Shown: positions 17,913-25,804 of the stretch, piece by piece
Numbering within the stretch: position 1 is the stretch's first letter
Layout: the number at the start of each line of letters is the position of its first letter
Assembly: GCF_025140835.1 (NCBI RefSeq)
Contig: NZ_CP081153.1
Location: 2,885,001-2,949,000 of the forward strand
Direction of reading: 5' to 3'
DNA length: 64,000 nt
DNA from: Aliiroseovarius sp. M344
GTDB taxonomy: Bacteria > Pseudomonadota > Alphaproteobacteria > Rhodobacterales > Rhodobacteraceae
Position numbers and translations under genes: made by a program
The notes under the pieces: generated by a model
Told to the model about the DNA's origin: nothing
Databases searched by the model: none
Seen by the model: the letters and a program-made list of their open reading frames with translations, nothing else

Positions 17913-18743
17913 TTAATCGTGTGCCACGCCAAGATAGGCGTCGATCACATCCTGGTTGTTGCGCACCTCGTCCGGTGTGCCATCCCCAATTTTTTTGCCG
18001 TAATCCATCACGACCACGCGGTCGGAGAGGTCCATGACCACCCCCATATCGTGCTCGATCAGGGCGATTGTGGTGCCAAATTCGTCGTTCATATCAAGGA
18101 TGAAGCGGGACATGTCCTCTTTCTCCTCGACGTTCATGCCAGCCATGGGCTCATCGAGCAGAAGAAGCGACGGTTGCGCGGCCAGAGCACGCGCCAATTC
18201 AACCCGCTTTTTCAGACCGTATGGCAAGCGACCAACAGGCGTTTTGCGGATGTGCTGAATTTCAAGGAAGTCGATGACTTTCTCGCAGATCTCGCGGTTC
18301 GCAATCTCTTCCCGCTCGGCTTTGCCCTTCCAGATCGCCTGCTGAAGGATGTTTGCCTTCATGTGGTTCAGGCGACCGGTCATGATGTTGTCCAGCACCG
18401 TCATCCCATCAAACAGTGCGATGTTTTGAAAGGTTCGCGCCAGACCCTGACGCGCCACTTGATAGGGTCGCATCGGCGGGCGTTTTTCGCCTCGGAACCA
18501 AACTTCACCTTCCTGCGGCTTATAAAAGCCGGAAATGACGTTCAGCATCGAAGACTTGCCAGCCCCGTTTGGGCCAATGATTGCGCGGATCTCACCTTCG
18601 CGGATATCAAAACTGATGTCCTTGATCGCAACCACGCCGCCAAAGCGCAGGGTGATGCTTTTCAGGTCCATAACCACTGGACCGATGGTGCGGCCGTCTG
18701 CAGTCACGTAGCTGTCAGCGTTCATGTCGGTTGTGGTCGTCAT
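17913..18743 (-). CDS. livG: branched-chain-type ABC importer ATP-binding protein LivG
   Basis: The 276-residue ATPase has Walker A GPNGAGKSS and Walker B LLLLDEPMAGM. Its signature, LPYGLKKRVE, is the divergent form usual in LivG-like proteins attached to aromatic- or acyl-compound importers. Its start codon overlaps the stop of the upstream CoA ligase by four bases (ATGA), so importer and ligase are translationally coupled. This supports a joint role in uptake and activation of one substrate. Confidence 0.93.
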   Translation of the reverse strand: MTTTTDMNADSYVTADGRTIGPVVMDLKSITLRFGGVVAIKDISFDIREGEIRAIIGPNGAGKSSMLNVISGFYKPQEGEVWFRGEKRPPMRPYQVARQGLARTFQNIALFDGMTVLDNIMTGRLNHMKANILQQAIWKGKAEREEIANREICEKVIDFLEIQHIRKTPVGRLPYGLKKRVELARALAAQPSLLLLDEPMAGMNVEEKEDMSRFILDMNDEFGTTIALIEHDMGVVMDLSDRVVVMDYGKKIGDGTPDEVRNNQDVIDAYLGVAHD

Positions 18744-20905
18744 TCTGCCGCCATCCCCTGCTTGTTGCCAACCACAGCCGCATCGCGGATTTCGAGGGTG
18801 GCGTTGATCGATCCTTTGCGACCATCCTCATAGGTGACCTCGGTTTCGATATATTGGTTGGGCTTTCCGCTATAGAGCGCGTCAATCAAAGGTGCGTATT
18901 TCTCTTCCACAATCTTGCGACGCACTTTCCGTGTCCGGGTCATTTCCCCGTCATCCGCGTCCAATTCCTTGTGCAGTATCAAGAAGCGGTGGATTTGACA
19001 CCCTGACAGCATTTCATCTGCTGCAACGGATTTGTTCACGGTTTCAACATGCTCTTGAATGGTCGACAAAACATCCGGGTGCCCGGCCAGCTCTTGGTAG
19101 GAGGCATAGGCCACGTTGTTGCGTTCAGCCCAGTTACCAACAGCGGTCAAGTCGATGTTGATGAATGCCGTACACATGTCACGGTCATTGCCAAACACGA
19201 CCGCCTCGAGAATGTCGGGATAGAACTTCAGCTTGTTCTCAACATATTTCGGTGCGAACAGGCGGCCATCTGCCATTTTCCCCACGTCTTTGGCGCGGTC
19301 GATAATCCGAAGGTGGCCGTTATCCTTGTCAAAGAAGCCTGCATCACCCGTTGCAACCCAGCCTTCCGCGTCTTTCGTGTCGGCGGTGCTTTCCGGGTTG
19401 TTGTAATACTCAACAAACGTGCCGGGACTGCGATAGAAAATCTCTCCGTTATCGGCCAGTTTGATCTCAACACCCGGCGCAGGCACACCAACGGTGTCGT
19501 TGCGCACTTCGCCATCCGGCTGCACCGTGATGAACACAGTGGCTTCCGTCTGGCCATACAGCTGCTTCAGGTTAATCCCCATCGAGCGATAGAACTCGAA
19601 AATTTCCGGGCCAATCGCTTCACCGGCGGTATAGCCAACACGGATACGACCAAAGCCCAGCGTGTCTTTCAGTGGACCATAAACCAACACATCACCGCAG
19701 CGATACTTGAAGTATTCCTGCGTTTTGCCGCGATACAGCTTCAGACCCAGAGGGTCTTTTGCCTTGAAATGCTTGCGCACGTCCTTGCCATGGCGAAGTT
19801 TCGCAAAACCCAACCGGATCGCGTTTTCAACGATAGTCTCGGCAGCAAAGCCAATCCCCATAGTATAACGGAAGCCATGGCGGATTTTCTGTTCCAGCGT
19901 CTTTTTCTGTGTTGTGATCTTGCGGCGCGGCATGCCGTATTTTTCACCCGCACCTTTCTTGGCAAAATCCATGAAGTGATGGAACAGAGCGTATTTCAGG
20001 TCGCCACTGTCTTCCATCCGGATCATAACATTGGTCAGCTGCGTTTCGAAAACGCGTGGCGGAGCAAAATAGTAGGTCGGCCCGATTTCGCGCAGGTCGG
20101 TCATCATCGTTTCCGCGCTTTCGGGGCAGTTCACGCAGAACCCGCACCACATTGCCTGACCAAGCGAGAAGATGAAGTCACCCACCCAAGCCATTGGCAG
20201 GTACGCCAGAATGTCTTCGTTCAGACCCAGATTGTCGAATTTTGAAGTGTTCTTCGCACTTTCAACAATGTTGCGGTTCGAAAGAACTACGCCTTTCGGG
20301 CGCCCGGTGGTGCCCGAGGTGTAAAGCATCACGCAGGTGCTGTCATATGTCAGCTCGGCCTCGCGGGCGGCCATTTCGCCTTCCAAGCGCGAATGGGCCA
20401 CACGGCCTTCTTCCTGAATGTCATGATACCAGTGCAAGTGGCTGTGATCGTATTTCCGCAAACCCCGCTTGTCATAATAGATCACGTGTTCGATGTGCTT
20501 AACCTTTTCCTGCACCTCGATCACTTTATCGACTTGCTCTTGGTCACCACAGATCACGAAACGTGCGCCGCAATGGTCCAGCACATATTCCATCTCTTCG
20601 ACCACAGCATCTTGATAAAGCGGAACTGGAACAGCACCAACTTTCTGCGCGGCAACCATCGCCCAGTAATGGGCCGGACGGTTGCGCCCAATAATGGCGA
20701 CGTGGTCACCACGATCAATTCCAAGTGCCAAAAGGCCAAGGGCGAGGTTCTGAATTTCCTCAGCGGCCTCGGCCCAGGTCCAGCTTTGCCAGATTCCGAA
20801 TTCTTTTTCACGATAGGCCGGGCGATCCCCGTACTCTTTCACGTTCCGCGCAAGAAGCGCTGGAACGGAGGCAAAGTCGCCTGCTGCGGCTAGTTCCTGT
20901 GACAA
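18740..20905 (-). CDS. long-chain-type acyl-CoA synthetase (AMP-binding)
   Basis: The protein (about 721 residues) is an ANL-superfamily ligase with the phosphate loop YTSGTTGRPKG, YGQTEA, and a GDAGFFD...RIIDRAKD hinge. It is longer than typical FadD. A basic insertion in the middle (about residues 320-410, rich in Lys/Arg) may contact the membrane. I place the start at a TTG at 20905, which has a strong GGGAGG site five bases upstream. The frame stays open to a TTG at 21016, but that one lacks a ribosome site. It is the first gene of the operon and is coupled to livG. Confidence 0.88.
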   Translation of the reverse strand: MSQELAAAGDFASVPALLARNVKEYGDRPAYREKEFGIWQSWTWAEAAEEIQNLALGLLALGIDRGDHVAIIGRNRPAHYWAMVAAQKVGAVPVPLYQDAVVEEMEYVLDHCGARFVICGDQEQVDKVIEVQEKVKHIEHVIYYDKRGLRKYDHSHLHWYHDIQEEGRVAHSRLEGEMAAREAELTYDSTCVMLYTSGTTGRPKGVVLSNRNIVESAKNTSKFDNLGLNEDILAYLPMAWVGDFIFSLGQAMWCGFCVNCPESAETMMTDLREIGPTYYFAPPRVFETQLTNVMIRMEDSGDLKYALFHHFMDFAKKGAGEKYGMPRRKITTQKKTLEQKIRHGFRYTMGIGFAAETIVENAIRLGFAKLRHGKDVRKHFKAKDPLGLKLYRGKTQEYFKYRCGDVLVYGPLKDTLGFGRIRVGYTAGEAIGPEIFEFYRSMGINLKQLYGQTEATVFITVQPDGEVRNDTVGVPAPGVEIKLADNGEIFYRSPGTFVEYYNNPESTADTKDAEGWVATGDAGFFDKDNGHLRIIDRAKDVGKMADGRLFAPKYVENKLKFYPDILEAVVFGNDRDMCTAFINIDLTAVGNWAERNNVAYASYQELAGHPDVLSTIQEHVETVNKSVAADEMLSGCQIHRFLILHKELDADDGEMTRTRKVRRKIVEEKYAPLIDALYSGKPNQYIETEVTYEDGRKGSINATLEIRDAAVVGNKQGMAAE

Positions 20906-21121
20906 ATTTTCCTCCCACCGTCGGTACGGGCGACGTTCCCGATCGCAGAGCGAATCTTGCCCTACAACCCTGACCAAAATAACTTCGCCGTCAAAGGTTT
21001 CGGCACTTTTTCCCAATCCTAACGAATTGTTACACGCGCGACCGCGCGCACTGTGCCACCTTCAACCCCCCTTTTCATGTGCCCGCTCAGGTGCTAGCGA
21101 AGATGCATTGGGGGCACACTG

Positions 21122-23044
21122 TTGGCACAGAATTCGACTGAAACCGCTGCACTAACTCAAGCCGGTCTAAACCTTATCCAGCAGGCTCTTTCGATCTATG
21201 ATCGCCGGCTGCGGCTGGTCGTTGGCAACCGGCAATTTCAGGACATGTTCGATCTACCAGATCACCTTGCCACCCCGGGTGCGGAATTCTCGGACACCAT
21301 CCGTTTTCTGGCCGAACGGGGCGATTATGGTGCGGTAGGAGACATAGAATCCTTCGTAAAGTCCCGTGTCGACCAAGCGTTGGCGTTCGAGCCGCATTAC
21401 ATGGAGCGCTCGCGCGCGAACGGTCGGGTGATCTCGGTTGAGGGTCATCCGCTGTCGCAAGGCGGTTGGGTGACGGTGTATACCGACATTACGCCGATCA
21501 AGCGCCAAGAGGCGCTGCTGCGAGCACGATCTGAGGAGCTGTCAGATCAGGTGCTGAACTATACAGAAGAGCTGACCCAGACAAACCGGGCTTTGGCCTC
21601 GACGAATGCCGCTTTGGAAGAAACAAAGCGCGAGCTGACCGAGATGGAAAGCCGCACCCGCCTGACCGCAGAAATGATGCCGGCCCACATCGCGCGCATT
21701 GATCGTGATCGGCACTATACATTCTCGAACCGCCGGCTTGGCTCTGTTATCACGGGCCGCCCCAGCGACCTGATCGGCTTGCATGCAATCGAGGCGCTTG
21801 GCGACGAGGCCTACGCACATATCTCGCCCTATTTCGCCCGTGCCTTTAATGGCGAGCCGAGCGTGTTCGAATTCTCACACGAAGGATCGGGCCGCCGCAT
21901 TCGGGTCGCCCTGACGCCCGATCAGGAGGACGATGAAATCTCTGGCGTCTATATCCTGTCGATGGACGTCACCGAAGAAGCGCAAGCCCGCGCAGCCTTG
22001 GCCCAGACCCGCAAACGCGAGCTTGCCGCGCAACTTACGTCGGGCGTGGCGCATGATTTCTCGAACCTGCTGACCATTATTCTTGGCCTTCAAAGCCGCT
22101 TGGCGCAGATGCAGCTTGGCGATGAGGCCCAGAAGATGGTCACCGCCACGACTGCTGCCGTACGGCGTGGGGGAACGTTGTTGGATCGGATCGCATCAAT
22201 CTCGGGTCGGCGCGAGTTGCATTTCGAACCGACCCTTGTGCCAGACATGTTGAAAGGTCTTGAAACCCTCGCCCGGTCGACATTGCCGAACGGCATCGAC
22301 CTGAAAATCGACGTCTCCGATTTGGATGACCCGATCGTTCTGGACGCGGGCGCGGTACAGGACGGCATTCTGAACCTCATTCTGAACGCCACCCATGCAA
22401 TCGGGTCGCAGTCTGGCACCATCCACCTGTCGGCCCGCCCCATCCGTGAAACATGGGTCGAGTTCCGTGTCACCGATACTGGACCCGGTTTTTCTCAGAA
22501 GGCACTGGAACACGCGCTGGATCCGTTTTTCACGACCAAGGGTGGCGAAGGGTCTGGGCTGGGGTTGTCGATGGTCTATGACCAGACCAAGGTGGCGGGT
22601 GGACAGCTGAAACTGTTCAACTCAACAGAAACCGGCGGCGCGGTCGTCTCGGTCCGCCTGCCGCTGCGCAAGCCGCTTCAGCCGATATCCCCGCGCCTTG
22701 TTCTTTTGATCGAGGATAATCAGGACATCCGCACCTCTGTCCGTGAGATGCTGACCAATATGGGCCATCAGGTGATCGAGGCAACATCCGCCGAAGAAGC
22801 GTTAGGACTGGTTGATCTGGACGGGCTTGGCCTGATCCTCAGCGACGTGATGCTTGAGGGCGCACAGACGGGCCCGGAATTCCTGAAAGGGTTGCGCGCG
22901 GCGGGCATTGATGTCCCTATGTTGGTCATGACTTCCCTACCCGCCGATGATCCGCGCCGCGCCGAGGCTGGTTTCCCGGTTTTGCCCAAACCCTTCACCA
23001 AGGGCGAACTTGCAACATTCTTGTCCGAGGAGGTCCGCGTATGA
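21122..23044 (+). CDS. hybrid sensor histidine kinase (PAS-PAS-HisKA-HATPase-REC)
   Basis: The 640-residue cytoplasmic kinase has no membrane segments. Order: PAS-like domain (about 10-130), coiled coil (about 135-185), second PAS (about 190-290), HisKA with H311 in VAHDFSN, HATPase with DTGPGF and GEGSGLGLS, and a receiver domain with D575 in LILSDVM. The start is a TTG with GGGGG about eight bases upstream. It overlaps the response regulator gene by four bases. Being divergent from the CoA-ligase/Liv operon, it may sense the imported compound or its CoA ester. Confidence 0.9.
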   Translation: MAQNSTETAALTQAGLNLIQQALSIYDRRLRLVVGNRQFQDMFDLPDHLATPGAEFSDTIRFLAERGDYGAVGDIESFVKSRVDQALAFEPHYMERSRANGRVISVEGHPLSQGGWVTVYTDITPIKRQEALLRARSEELSDQVLNYTEELTQTNRALASTNAALEETKRELTEMESRTRLTAEMMPAHIARIDRDRHYTFSNRRLGSVITGRPSDLIGLHAIEALGDEAYAHISPYFARAFNGEPSVFEFSHEGSGRRIRVALTPDQEDDEISGVYILSMDVTEEAQARAALAQTRKRELAAQLTSGVAHDFSNLLTIILGLQSRLAQMQLGDEAQKMVTATTAAVRRGGTLLDRIASISGRRELHFEPTLVPDMLKGLETLARSTLPNGIDLKIDVSDLDDPIVLDAGAVQDGILNLILNATHAIGSQSGTIHLSARPIRETWVEFRVTDTGPGFSQKALEHALDPFFTTKGGEGSGLGLSMVYDQTKVAGGQLKLFNSTETGGAVVSVRLPLRKPLQPISPRLVLLIEDNQDIRTSVREMLTNMGHQVIEATSAEEALGLVDLDGLGLILSDVMLEGAQTGPEFLKGLRAAGIDVPMLVMTSLPADDPRRAEAGFPVLPKPFTKGELATFLSEEVRV

Positions 23045-23742
23045 CCCAACGAATGGTCGCCATTCTCGACGACGAACCCGAGATTCGCCGTATGTTGTCA
23101 GACGCACTGGAGGATGCAGGGTTTCGCACTGCCAGTTTTGCCCGCGCCACCGAGTTTGAAGCCGCATTGAACACGATGTCCCCGGACGTTTGCCTTGTTG
23201 ACCTTGGATTGCCCGACCGTGACGGCCTGACACTGGTGCACCGGCTGGCACTGGAAAGCGGGGCGTCGATCATTATCATTTCTGGCCGCACACAAGTGCA
23301 GGACCGGGTCACCGGGCTGGAACTTGGGGCCGATGACTACATCATTAAGCCGTTTGAACCCGCCGAAGTCGTGGCCCGCGTCCGCGCCCGCCTGCGTAGT
23401 CCAAAAACCGGCCTCAGAACCTCGCAAACCGCACGCTTCAACGGATGGACCGCGCATTTTGATCGTTACATGCTGGAAGATGGCAGCGGCGAGGAAACAG
23501 CGTTCTCGCATGCTGAAGGCGAGGTTTTGCGCCTGTTTCTGGACGCCCCCAAACGCCTGATTTCCCGCGCCCAGATGCAGGAAACCCTCGGCGGCGTTGC
23601 CGGCGAAAGTTTCGACCGCGCGATGGATGTCCGCATCTCACGTCTGCGCACGAAACTTAAAGAAGACCCCAAAAACCCGCGCCTGATCAAAACGATCTAT
23701 GGCGCTGGGTATATCTTTCTGGGCGATGTGAAGTGGGGATGA
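23041..23742 (+). CDS. OmpR-type response regulator
   Basis: The 233-residue protein has a receiver domain with phospho-acceptor D54 in CLVDLGLPDRDG and K in YIIKPF. A winged-helix DNA-binding domain follows (about 130-230), with VLRLFLDAP and the recognition stretch DVRISRLRTKLKEDP. It is translationally coupled to the hybrid kinase, so it is the probable output of that system. The divergent importer operon is the natural candidate target. Confidence 0.93.
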   Translation: MTQRMVAILDDEPEIRRMLSDALEDAGFRTASFARATEFEAALNTMSPDVCLVDLGLPDRDGLTLVHRLALESGASIIIISGRTQVQDRVTGLELGADDYIIKPFEPAEVVARVRARLRSPKTGLRTSQTARFNGWTAHFDRYMLEDGSGEETAFSHAEGEVLRLFLDAPKRLISRAQMQETLGGVAGESFDRAMDVRISRLRTKLKEDPKNPRLIKTIYGAGYIFLGDVKWG

Positions 23743-24252
23743 TCAGTCGGCATTGGCCGCTGTATCGCCGATGTCATCAAGTCGTCGCTTCAATGCCATC
23801 CGATCAAGCGAGCTGATCGGCAGGTCAACGAAGACCGAAATACGGTTTCTCAACATCCTGTAGGTCTCGGAAAAGGCAACTCTGCGAACGGCTTCAGAAC
23901 CTTCAACCTTGGCCGGATCGGGTACGCCCCAATGGGCGGTCATCGGCTGTCCTGGCCAAAATGGGCATTCTTCGGCAGCAGCCGAGTCGCAAACCGTGAA
24001 AACGAAGTCCATTTGCGGTGCGTCGGGGCCAGAAAACTCTTCCCAGCTTTTGGACCGTGCGAAATCTGTCGAATGCCCCAGACCTTTGAGCAGGTCAAGC
24101 GTATTTGGGTGCGGCGCGCCCTGTGGTTTTGATCCTGCCGAATAGGCCTTGAACCGGCCCTTGCCATCCTGATTCAGGATCGCCTCTGCGATGATTGAGC
24201 GGGCCGAGTTGCCCGTGCAGAGGAAGAGAACGTTATAGGGGGTTTCTGACAT
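23743..24252 (-). CDS. arsC: arsenate reductase, low-molecular-weight phosphatase type
   Basis: The 169-residue protein starts with the LMW-PTPase loop C12-TGNSARS, with an Asp in the VPDPA general-acid loop and further cysteines (CDS, ECPF). This is the thioredoxin/glutaredoxin-coupled ArsC family that reduces arsenate to arsenite in the cytoplasm. It is nine bases downstream of arsR, so it is co-transcribed. No arsenite exporter gene (arsB or acr3) is in the window. The stop codon abuts that of the convergent response regulator. Confidence 0.9.
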   Translation of the reverse strand: MSETPYNVLFLCTGNSARSIIAEAILNQDGKGRFKAYSAGSKPQGAPHPNTLDLLKGLGHSTDFARSKSWEEFSGPDAPQMDFVFTVCDSAAAEECPFWPGQPMTAHWGVPDPAKVEGSEAVRRVAFSETYRMLRNRISVFVDLPISSLDRMALKRRLDDIGDTAANAD

Positions 24253-24261
24253 TTCAAGCTC

Positions 24262-24594
24262 CTAACAAGCGCAAGCAATTTCATCGATGACCGGCTGGCA
24301 AAGATCAGGATTACCGCCACAGCAGTCTTCCATCAAAAATCCGAGAAGACCGCGCATGCCATTCATGTCTGCGTAATAACGAATGTTGCGACCTTCTCGT
24401 TCGCGCCTGATCAGCCCAGATCGGGCTAGGATCAAAAGGTTCGCAGACATGGTATTTTGGCGAACACCTAAAGTGTCGCCAATTTCCCCGGCTGGTATGC
24501 CTGCCTCTCCGGCTTTGATAAGCAACCGGAACACATCCAGGCGGGTTGGCTGGCTAAGTGCGGCAAAGGCATCGATTGCATGATTCGTATCCAT
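24262..24594 (-). CDS. arsR: ArsR-family metalloregulator with C-terminal cysteine cluster
   Basis: The 110-residue winged-helix repressor lacks the ELCVCDL metal site in its recognition helix. Cysteines instead cluster at the C-terminus: C91-C92, C99, C108 and C110. A vicinal Cys pair plus a third Cys is the arrangement described for Acidithiobacillus ferrooxidans ArsR, so trivalent arsenic sensing is likely. No Shine-Dalgarno site is visible; translation may be leaderless. An inverted repeat ATGATT-N10-AATCAT (24580-24601) spans the start codon and could be the operator. Confidence 0.9.
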   Translation of the reverse strand: MDTNHAIDAFAALSQPTRLDVFRLLIKAGEAGIPAGEIGDTLGVRQNTMSANLLILARSGLIRREREGRNIRYYADMNGMRGLLGFLMEDCCGGNPDLCQPVIDEIACAC

Positions 24595-24729
24595 AAATCA
24601 TGAATAGTCGATATATCATCGCCGTCAATAGTTTGCCGCGTGAAAGTTGGCCTGCGCCTAAACTGACCGTTCTACAGCATCGGCTATTCTTTCAGGGCGA
24701 TGTTAAGTCGGGTTGCGATCGCGCGCCTT

Positions 24730-25734
24730 TTACCCAGCTTTTTTCTGATACATTGATTTCTTGCGCTGTCGGGTTTCCAACGTCGCTTCGTCACTGCCAT
24801 CGTGGAAAGTTCCAAACCAACGGTCCCATGGCATTTCCTGATTGCCATAATTGCATTCGTAGTAGCGGTGATGAAGCTGGTGATAGAACGTTCCAAGCGC
24901 CAGTCGCCTTTTATCCCTGATCAACAAGTCTTCGTAGCCTGTATGGGTCATCGCAGCGCCCGGCCCAAGATAGATCACATGAAAATACAAATGTATTGGA
25001 TGCGTCGGCACGATCCAATGGATCATAAGCGATGTCAGATAAAGAAAGTGTTCTACCGGGTGCATCGAGAAGCCCGACCACGGTCCGACATTGACATTCC
25101 GGTGATGTAGCGAATGCACGTGCTTGTATAAAAAAGGCACGTGAAGCAGGCGATGGACCCAATAGAAGTGGAACGCGGACCAGATCGGCAGCAAAAGCAG
25201 CCCCAGAAAAAACCAAATCGGATGTTCGGCAACCGAGATGGTTGGAATATACCCATTGGCCATCAACCACATAGTGAACACTTGAAACGCTGTCAGCTGC
25301 GCAACTCCGCTAGTTAGCGACCAGAACATATTGTCATGCACCTGATCTGCGAAGCTCCAAAGCCTGTTGCCTTTTGCCATGTCTCGACGATCAAACTTCA
25401 GTTTTCGCCCCTGCCCACGTCGCAGATAGAAATACCAGTGCAAGCCACCCGCAACCGCGATCATAACGGCCATATTGACCAGCCAAACCTGGGCAATCCA
25501 ACCGACCGCGAAATGCGTCGCCTGATCAAGCGAAGGATAGGCAAATACCCAAAGCAATACCGCTAAGCCGACCATCATCACGCGCTCACTGAGCATCAGC
25601 CAATTGCGAAGAAACCAACGGGATAGAAACATTGGGTCAATGGGCAACTTAAAAACTGATGGGTCAGAAAGTGGCAAGTCAGGGTGGTAGTTCCACTCCC
25701 TGCTCATCGGCTCGTCATCAACCTGGTCTTGCAT
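24730..25734 (-). CDS. fatty acid hydroxylase / sterol desaturase family membrane protein
   Basis: The 334-residue protein has about four to five membrane helices. It carries the diiron histidine boxes of the family: HRLLH, HSLHH and HQLHH, with further histidines between (HPVEH, HTGYE). These enzymes use O2 to hydroxylate or desaturate lipids; the lipid here is unknown. The ATG at 25734 has AAGGGA upstream, and an earlier TTG is less likely. It reads in the same direction as the formate dehydrogenase gene, 70 bases downstream of it. Confidence 0.88.
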   Translation of the reverse strand: MQDQVDDEPMSREWNYHPDLPLSDPSVFKLPIDPMFLSRWFLRNWLMLSERVMMVGLAVLLWVFAYPSLDQATHFAVGWIAQVWLVNMAVMIAVAGGLHWYFYLRRGQGRKLKFDRRDMAKGNRLWSFADQVHDNMFWSLTSGVAQLTAFQVFTMWLMANGYIPTISVAEHPIWFFLGLLLLPIWSAFHFYWVHRLLHVPFLYKHVHSLHHRNVNVGPWSGFSMHPVEHFLYLTSLMIHWIVPTHPIHLYFHVIYLGPGAAMTHTGYEDLLIRDKRRLALGTFYHQLHHRYYECNYGNQEMPWDRWFGTFHDGSDEATLETRQRKKSMYQKKAG

Positions 25735-25804
25735 TCGCTTTGTTCCCTTGCGACTACACTTCAAGCAGGTCCCAGCTGTCTTTGATCTGGTCGGCTACCC
25801 TTGC

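Noticed and set aside
19049-20245. Plus-strand open frame of 398 codons
   Set aside because: It is antisense to the acyl-CoA synthetase gene and arises from GC-rich codon bias.
21051-21130. CTGTGCCA and TGGCACAG as a distant inverted repeat near the histidine kinase start
   Set aside because: The arms are 64 bases apart and one lies within the coding start, so chance is more likely than a regulatory dyad.
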